NCBI GenBank assembly: GCA_021812735.1
Contig: JAKAMV010000666.1
Coordinates: 1-5,793, forward strand
Direction: 5' to 3'
DNA length: 5,793 bases
Origin: Chloroflexota bacterium
GTDB lineage: Bacteria > Chloroflexota > Limnocylindria > Limnocylindrales > CSP1-4
The notes below the pieces were generated by a model that saw nothing but the letters and a program-made list of their open reading frames with translations, searched no databases and was not told the DNA's origin. A program made the translations under genes and the position numbers. This document shows positions 1 through 5,793 of this stretch, one piece after another. Positions within the stretch are counted from its first letter, which is position 1, and the number at the start of each line of letters is the position of its first letter.

Positions 1-396
1 TCTCGCTGGGCGGCGCACCTGATGGTGTTCTTCGTCTTCCTGCACATGATGCGCGTCTTCTACCACGGTGCCTACAAGCCGCCGCGAGAGTTCAACTGGG
101 TGGTGGGGGTGGTGCTCCTCTTCCTCACCCTGATGCTCTCCTTCACCGGCTACCTGCTGCCGTGGGACCAGATCGCCTATTGGGCGATCACGATCGGCAC
201 CAACATGGCCAACTACGCGCCGCTCTTCAACAAGCCCTCGCAGCTGATCCTGCTCGGTGGGATCGAGGTCGGGCAGAACACGCTGCTGCGCTTCTATGTC
301 CTCCACATCATGGCGTTCCCGTTGATCGCCGCCGTCTTCATGGCGGTCCACTTCTGGCGGATCCGCAAGGACGGCGGGATTTCGGGGCCGCTATGA
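1..396 (+). CDS. petB: Cytochrome b6-like subunit of bc complex, 3' part (5' end outside window)
   Basis: This is the C-terminal 131 residues of the haem-bearing N-terminal half of cytochrome b. The subunit sits in the cytoplasmic membrane and carries electrons from quinol through two b haems. The reading frame is open from base 1, so the methionine at base 22 is internal and the true start lies upstream. Visible family hallmarks are the [12 protein letters not shown] segment, [13 protein letters not shown], and the ending [11 protein letters not shown], all closely like chloroplast and cyanobacterial b6. Haem-ligand histidines are visible at bases 43-45, 304-306 and 349-351. The last two are separated by 14 residues, the b6-type spacing, one more than in mitochondrial cytochrome b. 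The position that normally holds the fourth ligand histidine is Ser at bases 1-3, at the window edge. The gene stops after SGPL, as b6 does, and the C-terminal half of cytochrome b is a separate gene downstream. Family assignment is secure. The symbol is by analogy to b6f; the organism need not be photosynthetic. Confidence 0.95.
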   Translation, partial: SRWAAHLMVFFVFLHMMRVFYHGAYKPPREFNWVVGVVLLFLTLMLSFTGYLLPWDQIAYWAITIGTNMANYAPLFNKPSQLILLGGIEVGQNTLLRFYVLHIMAFPLIAAVFMAVHFWRIRKDGGISGPL

Positions 397-465
397 GCGC
401 ACATGCCGTCGTTGTCGGTTCCGCCTCGGCCTGCACGCTCCTCCCGGCCCCTCTGGTGATGCGAC

Positions 466-1071
466 ATGACTGAGACGCGACTTGCGCAGCGGACCCCGAC
501 GCCCGCCGCGCCGCCCGAGCGGCGCACCACGGAGATCGACAAGCAGCGCGTGCCGATGGCGGCCAAGCCGTACCGGCTCCTCGCGCTGGTCAAGCAGGAC
601 GCCGTCGTACGGGTTCAGAAGGAGCCCGACGACACGGTCCTCACCTGGCCGCACTTACTCGCGATCGAGTTCTTCGCGGCCGCCATGATCAGCATCTTCC
701 TGCTCTTGATGGGCGTCTTCGTCAACGCCCCGCTCGAAGACCTCGCGAACGGCAACGTCACGCCGGAGGTGGCGAAGGCGCCCTGGTACTTCGTGGGGCT
801 CCAGGAGCTGCTCACGGCGTTCCACCCCACGGTCGCCGGCGTGCTGGTGCCGACGTTCGTGCTGGTGGGTGCCGCCCTGATCCCTTTCATCGACCGCGGC
901 CCCGACGGGACCGGCGGCTCGCATCGGCCGTCCGACCGCAAGGTCGGCATCATGCTGTTCAGCTACATCGCGATCTTCGGGCTCTTTCTGACCTTCGTGG
1001 GGGCGTTCTTCCGGGGCCCGGGGTACGCCTTCGAGCTGCCCTGGATCAGCGGCCTCCACTTCGCGCTGTGA
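466..1071 (+). CDS. petD: Cytochrome b C-terminal half / subunit IV-like protein of bc complex
   Basis: This 201-residue protein matches the C-terminal part of cytochrome b (subunit IV of b6f complexes), which completes the quinol oxidation site. Three hydrophobic helices are visible at about residues 65-87, 122-143 and 160-183. The quinone-site motif is A105-P106-W107-Y108, inside [13 protein letters not shown], in place of the classic PEWY. The end of helix three carries [13 protein letters not shown], a conserved tail of this family. The first ~60 residues are polar and Pro/Arg-rich and presumably cytoplasmic. ATG at 466 is the first start after an in-frame stop at 457-459. Its ribosome-binding site is weak, and GTG 550 or ATG 556 would remove most of the low-complexity N-terminus, so the start is less certain than the gene. 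It lies 69 bp after the b6-like gene and 55 bp before the likely Rieske start, consistent with one operon. Confidence 0.93.
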   Translation: MTETRLAQRTPTPAAPPERRTTEIDKQRVPMAAKPYRLLALVKQDAVVRVQKEPDDTVLTWPHLLAIEFFAAAMISIFLLLMGVFVNAPLEDLANGNVTPEVAKAPWYFVGLQELLTAFHPTVAGVLVPTFVLVGAALIPFIDRGPDGTGGSHRPSDRKVGIMLFSYIAIFGLFLTFVGAFFRGPGYAFELPWISGLHFAL

Positions 1072-1108
1072 CCCCCGCGCCACATCGTGACGCTTGCCGT
1101 CGACTGCT

Positions 1109-1115
1109 GAGGGAG
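1109..1115 (+). promoter_or_regulatory. Ribosome-binding site of the Rieske gene
   Basis: GAGGGAG, a purine-rich Shine-Dalgarno-like run, lies 11 bases before ATG 1127. It decides the start: the in-frame TTG at 1094 would place this run inside the coding sequence and has no comparable site of its own. Confidence 0.55.
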
Positions 1116-1126
1116 ACGTCCACAGG

Positions 1127-1795
1127 ATGGGGAACTGGAAACTGACGGTCTCGGAGCAGCCCCGGGCGCTCACCCCCGAGGTGCTCAAGTCCATGCGGAC
1201 CGGACGCACGGCGGGGCTCTCGCGCCGACAGCTGCTGCGGCGTTCGCTGGGTGCCGGGGTGGGGCTTTGGCTGGCCGAGCTGGTGGGCGGAACGATCGGG
1301 TTCCTGTGGCCCAACCTGGCCGGGGGCTTCGGCGGCAAGGTGCAGATCGGCGACATCAAGGTCGTGGCCGCATCGCCGGCGACGAGCGGCACCAAGTTCA
1401 GCGAGGGGGCACCCGCCTACTTCCAGGACGCGCAATCGTTCATCGTGCTGCTCGACCCTTCCCGCGGGTTCATCCCGGGCGACAACCCGGAGGGTGACGG
1501 CGCCACGACCAACGTCCGCACGCTCTGGCAGCGCTGCACGCACCTCGGCTGCAAGCCGAACTTCTGCGCCAGCAACTTCTGGTTCGAGTGCCCCTGTCAC
1601 GGCTCGCGGTACGACCGTCTCGGCATCAAGGTGCGCGAGCTCGGGCCGGCCCCGCGCAGCCTCGACCGCTTCGCCTCGACGATCGACGCGGCGGGGATCC
1701 TGACGATCGACACGGGCAAGATCACGCTCGGCCCGTTGCCGGTCTCGCTCGGGCAGCCTGGATTGATCCCGGCCAAGGGTCCGGGCTGCCTGTGA
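1127..1795 (+). CDS. petC: Rieske [2Fe-2S] iron-sulfur protein of bc complex (Tat-type)
   Basis: This is a 222-residue Rieske subunit, which takes one electron from quinol and passes it to the c-type cytochrome outside the membrane. Both cluster boxes are intact: CTHLGC at residues 137-142 and CPCHGS at 155-160. By family rule C137, H139, C155 and H158 bind the 2Fe-2S cluster, and C142 with C157 form the disulfide. The 12-residue loop between boxes matches b6f Rieske proteins and contains an extra cysteine, C147; another lies near the C-terminus (C221). The N-terminus has a twin-arginine signal-anchor, SRRQLL at 32-37, followed by the hydrophobic stretch 41-62 and a Gly-rich hinge (GGFGG) before the soluble domain. 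GPAPRSLDRF follows the cluster, as usual. ATG 1127 is preferred over TTG 1094 because of the upstream GAGGGAG. The stop overlaps the next gene's GTG start by four bases, implying coupled translation. Confidence 0.96.
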   Translation: MGNWKLTVSEQPRALTPEVLKSMRTGRTAGLSRRQLLRRSLGAGVGLWLAELVGGTIGFLWPNLAGGFGGKVQIGDIKVVAASPATSGTKFSEGAPAYFQDAQSFIVLLDPSRGFIPGDNPEGDGATTNVRTLWQRCTHLGCKPNFCASNFWFECPCHGSRYDRLGIKVRELGPAPRSLDRFASTIDAAGILTIDTGKITLGPLPVSLGQPGLIPAKGPGCL

Positions 1796-2922
1796 GCAGC
1801 ACGGACGGCCACGGCACGGGCCGTGACCTCGAGCCGCGCGCCGCGAGCGAGCCGGGCCTCCAGCGGTTCGCGGCCCCCGACACGGCGCACACGGTGGGGC
1901 TCAGCGAGGACCGTGCCGCGCAGATCGTGCGGCAGACCGGCAACGCTCGGGCGATTGCCTTCCTCGCCGTGCTGGTGATCGCGCTCTTCATCCCGATCTA
2001 CTGGTTCTACGACTTGGGCGTCCCGGCGGTCGCCAACACGAGCCGCCTCGAGAAGGAGGCGCAGGCGCAGCAGGTCACCGCGATCCAGGCCGGGGAGCAA
2101 CTCTTCCTCGCCAACTGCGCCCGATGCCACGGGCCCCAAGGCCAGGGCGGGATCGGGCCGCCGCTCAACGACCAGGGCAAGCTCTACAACGCCCTGACAC
2201 CGGCCGGCGCGCCAGGCCCAGGACACCTCAACCCGAACTACATCCGGAATGTGCTGACGGTCGGCGGCCGCTACGTCTGCGGCGACCCGAACAGCCTCAT
2301 GCCGATCTGGTCCGACGTGAACGGCGGCCCGCTCAACTATCAGCAGATCAACGATCTGATCGCGTTCATCACCGCGAGCAAGGACGTCAGCTGGGTCTAC
2401 CAGCCGGCCGCCTCGCCGGGGCAAACGGCGGGTCCATCGGCGATCCACCATGGCTGGCGCGACCCCCACTACACGCCACCTCCGGGCGCCACACCGGTGC
2501 CCGCCTGCTGGCGTGCCACGCCGAGTCCCGGCTCCGCCGGCGCCGGTGGGGCTGCGGCCTCGGCGCCCGCGATCGCGAACCCCGGCACGGCCCAGAACCT
2601 GCGCGTGATCAAGCTCGACGAGACCGCCCAGCTACAGATCACCGACGCGAGCGGGCAGCCCGTCTCGACGATCTACGTCAAGAAGGGCGAGACGGTCCGC
2701 TTCGAGATCACCAACACCGCCGGCTTCACCCACAACTTCTACGTCGGGCTGGTCGCGGACCTCCAGGCGAGCAACATGGCGAACCTCGAGGGCGTCCCGG
2801 ACTTCTCGTCGGGGACCGAGCGCGTGGACTACACGTTCAACCAGGATGGGCAGTTCGGCTTCGGGTGTTTGGTGCCGGGCCACTACACGACGATGCACGG
2901 CACCATCCAGATCGAGCCCTAG
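1792..2922 (+). CDS. Membrane-anchored cytochrome c-cupredoxin fusion protein of bc complex operon
   Basis: This 376-residue protein probably accepts electrons from the Rieske protein and hands them on at the outer membrane face. In order it has: a polar cytoplasmic N-terminus (1-53); one membrane helix (about 54-74); a class I monohaem cytochrome c domain (about 95-210) with CARCH at 109-113 and likely axial ligand M170 in NSLMPIW; a Pro/Ala/Gly/Ser-rich linker (about 215-265); and a cupredoxin domain (about 267-376). The copper domain shows H314 in FTHNFYVG and C359, H364 and M368 in CLVPGHYTTMHG, a complete type 1 (blue) copper ligand set. C163 and C239 are further cysteines of unknown role. 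The GTG start at 1792 lies in GTGA shared with the Rieske stop, with a weak AAGGG at 1775-1779. The frame stays open further upstream, but only over Rieske coding sequence. Both domains are clear. That they relay electrons to each other is inference. Confidence 0.92.
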   Translation: MSSTDGHGTGRDLEPRAASEPGLQRFAAPDTAHTVGLSEDRAAQIVRQTGNARAIAFLAVLVIALFIPIYWFYDLGVPAVANTSRLEKEAQAQQVTAIQAGEQLFLANCARCHGPQGQGGIGPPLNDQGKLYNALTPAGAPGPGHLNPNYIRNVLTVGGRYVCGDPNSLMPIWSDVNGGPLNYQQINDLIAFITASKDVSWVYQPAASPGQTAGPSAIHHGWRDPHYTPPPGATPVPACWRATPSPGSAGAGGAAASAPAIANPGTAQNLRVIKLDETAQLQITDASGQPVSTIYVKKGETVRFEITNTAGFTHNFYVGLVADLQASNMANLEGVPDFSSGTERVDYTFNQDGQFGFGCLVPGHYTTMHGTIQIEP

Positions 2923-2942
2923 TCGTCCCCAGAGCACGGAGC

Positions 2943-2948
2943 AGGAGG
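2943..2948 (+). promoter_or_regulatory. Strong ribosome-binding site of the kelch gene
   Basis: AGGAGG lies four bases before GTG 2953 and is the best Shine-Dalgarno match in the window. It supports the GTG start, which is the only start codon in frame after the preceding gene's stop at 2920-2922. Confidence 0.75.
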
Positions 2949-2952
2949 AAAC

Positions 2953-4449
2953 GTGGCGGAGCGCGCGTTGCCGCCGGGCGGCAGCCGCAGGCGGGCCTTC
3001 TTCGGCGCCTTCGATGCCGACGGCTGGACCTGGGCGGGGATCAAGGCATTCGGCTGGTTCCTGCTCCTGGTCCTGCTCCTCGGCTATCTCCCCGACAGGG
3101 CGTACTACTTCACCGTGTTCCCCACGATCGACCTCGGCGCGAACGTGGCGAGCCCGATCAACCTCTGCCCGCCCGACAATGCCGACCTGCCCTGCCCCGC
3201 GCCCAAGGGGTCGGTGATCCCCTGGCAAGGGAACCCCGCCCAGCTCTCGCTTCCGCAGGGCCGCACCGACGCCGCCGCGATCATCACGGGCACCAACCTG
3301 TACCTGGCCGGCGGCAAGGGACCCGGCGGGGTGAGCGCCGCGGTCTTCCGCACGAGCGTCTCCAGCGACGGCAACTTGACTCCGTGGACGACGGCGGCGC
3401 CACTCCCCGCGCCGCGGGCCAGCGCGGCGGTCGCGGCGCTGGCCGGCACGACCCTCGTGATCGGCGGGGCCGACGCATCGGGCGCCGCCACCGACACCGT
3501 CTACGAGGCGGTGGTCGACAACGGTGCGATCACGGGTTGGAAGGCGCGGAGCGACCTGAAACTGCCCCGGCCGCTGGCCGGCGCGATCGCGATCCCCGGT
3601 CCGACCAGCATCTGGCTGCTGGGCGGCCAGAACGCCGACGGCACCTACAGTCGGACCGTCTATCGCGCGGTCGCCGACCCTACGACGGGCGCGCTGGGGC
3701 CGTGGCGCGAGCAGGCGGCGCTCGTGATGCCGGCCGCCCGCGCCCTGGCGTTCGGCGCCCAGGTCGGCAACTTCCTCTACGTCGTGGGCGGCCAGGACGC
3801 GCACGGCGCGCAGCCGAGCGTCTTCCGGCTCGCGCTCGACGCCAAAGGTGAGCCCGCGGTCGACCCGGTGACTCATGGCGTCCTGGGTTGGAGCGTGAGT
3901 CTGCCATCGCAGGCACTCCCGGCGGCTCGGACCGACCCGGCCGGGTTCGTCGCGGACGGAGCCCTGTACATCGTGGGTGGCCGGGACGCGGCCGGGACGC
4001 CGACGGACTCCTTCTATTGGGCGACGCCGGACCCGTCCGGGAATTTCCCCGGCGGGTGGCAGCAGCTGGCCCAGGACAACCTCGGCGCGAGCGGCGAAGC
4101 GGAGCCACGCGCTGGGAGCGCGGCGGTGGTCACGAGCGGCCACGCCTTCGTCATTGGCGGGGATGGCCGCACGGGCCCGTCGGTGGCCACGTTCCGCAGC
4201 GACATCGCCCCGCGACCACCCTTCTTTGCGCTCGGGCTGGTCGGCATGACGATCCCGGCGCTCTCGATCAAGGGCGACATCGGTCAGCAGCTGGGCTACG
4301 TGATGGCGGGCATCGTGGGTGGCGCCGACTTCGTCCTGCTCATCCTCGTCGGCGTGGCTCATTCGCACCACCGCGCCACGCGACGCCTCCTGTCGCGATT
4401 GACGCGCGGACGCGTGCGTCCGCCGCTGGAGGACGATTACTCGATCTGA
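2953..4449 (+). CDS. Kelch-repeat beta-propeller protein with membrane segments at both ends
   Basis: This 498-residue protein has no recognised specific function. A short basic N-terminus is followed by a membrane helix (about 28-47) and a segment with the only two cysteines in the protein, C72 and C81, which could form a disulfide. Six kelch-type repeats follow, each with a hydrophobic strand ending in Gly-Gly: G120-G121, G171-G172, G224-G225, G279-G280, G342-G343 and G402-G403. The 51-63 residue spacing fits a six-bladed propeller. Several blades carry the kelch-type Tyr and Trp further on (for example VYRAV, then PWR). After the propeller come a hydrophobic stretch (424-439), KGDIGQQ, and a second helix (about 447-469). 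The tail is Arg/His-rich (HHRATRRLL). By the positive-inside rule both ends are cytoplasmic and the propeller is outside. It starts 30 bp after the cytochrome c-cupredoxin gene, so an accessory, scaffold or assembly role for the bc complex is plausible but unproven. Confidence 0.88.
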   Translation: MAERALPPGGSRRRAFFGAFDADGWTWAGIKAFGWFLLLVLLLGYLPDRAYYFTVFPTIDLGANVASPINLCPPDNADLPCPAPKGSVIPWQGNPAQLSLPQGRTDAAAIITGTNLYLAGGKGPGGVSAAVFRTSVSSDGNLTPWTTAAPLPAPRASAAVAALAGTTLVIGGADASGAATDTVYEAVVDNGAITGWKARSDLKLPRPLAGAIAIPGPTSIWLLGGQNADGTYSRTVYRAVADPTTGALGPWREQAALVMPAARALAFGAQVGNFLYVVGGQDAHGAQPSVFRLALDAKGEPAVDPVTHGVLGWSVSLPSQALPAARTDPAGFVADGALYIVGGRDAAGTPTDSFYWATPDPSGNFPGGWQQLAQDNLGASGEAEPRAGSAAVVTSGHAFVIGGDGRTGPSVATFRSDIAPRPPFFALGLVGMTIPALSIKGDIGQQLGYVMAGIVGGADFVLLILVGVAHSHHRATRRLLSRLTRGRVRPPLEDDYSI

Positions 4450-4496
4450 AGGGGTCAGCGCGAGGTTCAGGGGGCCGCAGCGGACCGTCGACGGGA

Positions 4497-5793
4497 TCAG
4501 GGGCGCCGGCGGGCGAGCCAGGAGGGCGCGTCGGAGCGTCGCAGCGGGGCCGCCTGCAGCGCGCCGATCCGCTCGTCGGTCGTCAGGAGAGCGGCAGCCC
4601 GGTCGCCCTCGACGAGGAGCCATGCGCCCGGCTCGAGCGCATCCACCAGCAAGCGGACGGCAGCGGGCGCGAAGTCCGCGCCGCTCACGGCCGTGTCGAG
4701 CTGGGGAACCACCGCCAGCCGGTAGCGCCCCGCAGGGATGCGCCGCAGCTCGGCCGCTTCGACGATCTGCCAGGCGAACGCTCCGGGCAGCGGGAGGTCG
4801 GGCGAGGGCGGGGCGAGCCAAACGGCCGGGCCGGGAAACGCCCGTTCCGCCGCCTGGGCGATCCAGGCGAGCACGTGCTCGCGGGCGGCGTGTCGACGGC
4901 GGGCCCATGCGGCCAACTCGCGGTCGGCGGCGGCACGCAGCTGGGCGACGCGACTCGGCGAGCCGTCCGCGCCGGCTGAGAGGAGGACGGCCCCGGCGTC
5001 GATCAGGCGCGCGGCCGGGTCCGAAGCGCCCTCGCGCCGATCCGGACCAGGCGGCAAGGTCGCGGCGGTCTCCGGCGTCTGGCCGGCGGGGAGGGCATCG
5101 TCCACCCGGCGGTCCGCTGCGAGGAGCGGCAGGTCGCCCCCGAGCGAGAGCCCCGCTGACGCGGTGGCGCCCGCGCCGGGCGTCGCAAAGGCGGTGCCGG
5201 AAAACGCGGTGCCGGCAAACGCGGCGAGTGCAGCGAGCGCGGCGCAGGTCGCCTCGAGCGTGGGTCCCGCGACCAGCAGGGCAGCGGGCCGCAGCGGTGC
5301 GATCGCCGTCGCCCAGGCCTCCAATGGCTCGCCGGACGGGAGCGCCAGACCGCTTGCGTCGACGGCGACGCCGGTCCACGTCTCGAGGCCGGTCTCTACG
5401 GCGGCGCGGGTGGCCGCCTCGCTCTCGGCGATGCCCGCCATACCCTCGATGCGCAGCAGGTCGGCACCGGCGTCGGCCAGGGCGCCCACATGCGCGCGAT
5501 GTTCCGCCGCGGCCGTCGCGAAGTCCGGGGCGGGGAGGGCCGGCTGGAGCCCTTCCAGCGGGTGGATCAGTCCCGCCACGCGCACCGATGGCCGGGGCTC
5601 ACGGTCGCGCCCGGGTCGGTCGTCTTCCGCCGCCATCTCGGCCGCCTCGCGCGCCAACTCGAGCGCGACGGCGACCCATTCCTGCACGCGCCGGGCGGCT
5701 CCGATCCGCGCCAGCGACCGTCGATGCAGGTTGCCGGTGGGCGCCGTCAGGACGTCGGCGCCTGCCCGGGCCACGTCGACGTGCAGAGATCGG
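4497..5793 (-). CDS. Homocysteine S-methyltransferase-like protein lacking zinc cysteines, with C-terminal extension (5' end outside window)
   Basis: The frame is open to the window edge, giving 431 visible residues. GTG at 5774-5772 is not the likely start, because residues before it continue the family pattern (SLHVDVARAGADVLTAPT, compare the family's 'Y..AGADVI.TNTF'). Residues 1-285 resemble the Hcy-binding methyltransferase domain: GADVLTAP, a helix like RVQEWVAVALELAREAA, AGLIHPLE, DAGADLLRIEGM (compare 'aGvDll.iETm', Glu at 116), SGEPLEAWA, and AARLIDAGAVLLSAGADGSP. The family binds zinc through one Cys in a VNC motif and a Cys pair in GGCCG. Here those sites read VAG (Gly 176) and SAGADG (Gly 274, Ala 275), so zinc catalysis as in the family is not expected. 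Residues 286-431 are unrecognised; YRLAVVP and LEPGAWLLVEGD vaguely resemble late strands of class I methyltransferases. The gene converges on the kelch gene 47 bp away, so it belongs to another transcript. Confidence 0.7.
   Translation of the reverse strand, partial: RSLHVDVARAGADVLTAPTGNLHRRSLARIGAARRVQEWVAVALELAREAAEMAAEDDRPGRDREPRPSVRVAGLIHPLEGLQPALPAPDFATAAAEHRAHVGALADAGADLLRIEGMAGIAESEAATRAAVETGLETWTGVAVDASGLALPSGEPLEAWATAIAPLRPAALLVAGPTLEATCAALAALAAFAGTAFSGTAFATPGAGATASAGLSLGGDLPLLAADRRVDDALPAGQTPETAATLPPGPDRREGASDPAARLIDAGAVLLSAGADGSPSRVAQLRAAADRELAAWARRRHAAREHVLAWIAQAAERAFPGPAVWLAPPSPDLPLPGAFAWQIVEAAELRRIPAGRYRLAVVPQLDTAVSGADFAPAAVRLLVDALEPGAWLLVEGDRAAALLTTDERIGALQAAPLRRSDAPSWLARRRP
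5186..5224. repeat. 15-bp imperfect tandem repeat inside the methyltransferase-like gene
   Basis: Two 15-bp units (5186-5200 and 5201-5215) differ at two positions and share GCGGTGCCGG at their ends. A third copy is recognisable for about nine bases (5216-5224). On the minus strand they encode a five-residue period, FAGTA-FSGTA-FATPG, in a low-complexity stretch after the first missing zinc site. The unit length is a multiple of three, so copy-number change would keep the frame. Confidence 0.75.

Noticed and set aside
397..465. Possible small gene or regulatory element between the two cytochrome b parts
   Set aside because: The only in-frame ATG (403) runs into a stop at 457-459 with no ribosome-binding site, and no hairpin or promoter pattern stood out.
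1094..1126. TTG start for the Rieske protein, adding 11 residues
   Set aside because: No ribosome-binding site before the TTG. GAGGGAG before ATG 1127 fits better.
1588..1791. N-terminal extension of the cytochrome c-cupredoxin frame into the Rieske gene
   Set aside because: It would be a second reading of the Rieske C-terminal coding sequence, with Arg-rich composition. The GTG at the Rieske stop gives a sensible N-terminus.
2124..3851. A 575-codon open frame on the plus strand in another frame across the fusion and kelch genes
   Set aside because: Arg/Pro-rich shadow of two genes with clear domains; it has no motif of its own and runs through a gene boundary.
4450..4496. Possible bidirectional terminator between the convergent genes, including the palindrome CCGTCGACGG at 4485-4494
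   Set aside because: The palindrome has no loop and no following T-run in either direction, so it does not look like an intrinsic terminator.
3888..4979. A 363-codon plus-strand open frame across the kelch 3' end, the convergent junction and the methyltransferase-like gene
   Set aside because: It spans the ends of two real genes on opposite strands and is Arg/Gly-rich with no domain.
2632..5379. A 915-codon open frame on the minus strand, antisense to the copper domain, the kelch gene and part of the methyltransferase-like gene
   Set aside because: Very Arg/Gly/Ala-rich with no recognisable domain, and it overlaps well-supported genes. Long antisense open frames are expected at this G+C content.

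Overview
This window is a high-GC bacterial fragment (roughly 70% G+C by eye, not computed). It is dominated by an operon for a quinol-oxidising cytochrome bc complex of the split, b6f-like type. The gene layout, the xPWY quinone-site motif, the Tat-type Rieske protein and the kelch neighbour suggest an uncultured Chloroflexota-like organism (Thermomicrobia or Limnocylindria type). That placement is inference from gene style, not from a marker gene.

Plus strand, 1-4449, reads as one co-directional unit. It starts with the 3' end of a cytochrome b6-like gene (haem-binding N-terminal half of cytochrome b, cut by the window start). Next come a subunit IV-like gene (C-terminal half of cytochrome b, three membrane helices, APWY quinone-site motif) and a Tat-type Rieske 2Fe-2S protein. 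The fourth gene overlaps the Rieske stop codon. It encodes a membrane-anchored protein in which a monohaem cytochrome c domain is fused to a cupredoxin domain with a complete type 1 copper ligand set. The last gene, 30 bp further on with a strong ribosome-binding site, encodes a six-repeat kelch propeller anchored in the membrane at both ends. In the likely scheme, menaquinol is oxidised at the cytochrome b/subunit IV site. Electrons pass through the Rieske cluster to haem c, and the fused copper domain acts as an intramolecular relay or exit to a terminal oxidase. The kelch protein has no recognised function. Its position and topology suggest an accessory, assembly or scaffold subunit on the outer face.

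Minus strand, 5793-4497, carries a convergent gene whose 5' end lies beyond the window. Its first ~285 residues look like the homocysteine S-methyltransferase (betaine/methionine synthase Hcy) fold. All three zinc-binding cysteines of that family are replaced, and an unrecognised ~145-residue C-terminal region follows. It is probably not part of the respiratory operon.

No RNA genes, mobile elements, CRISPR arrays or convincing promoters or terminators were seen. Gaps between genes are all under 70 bp.
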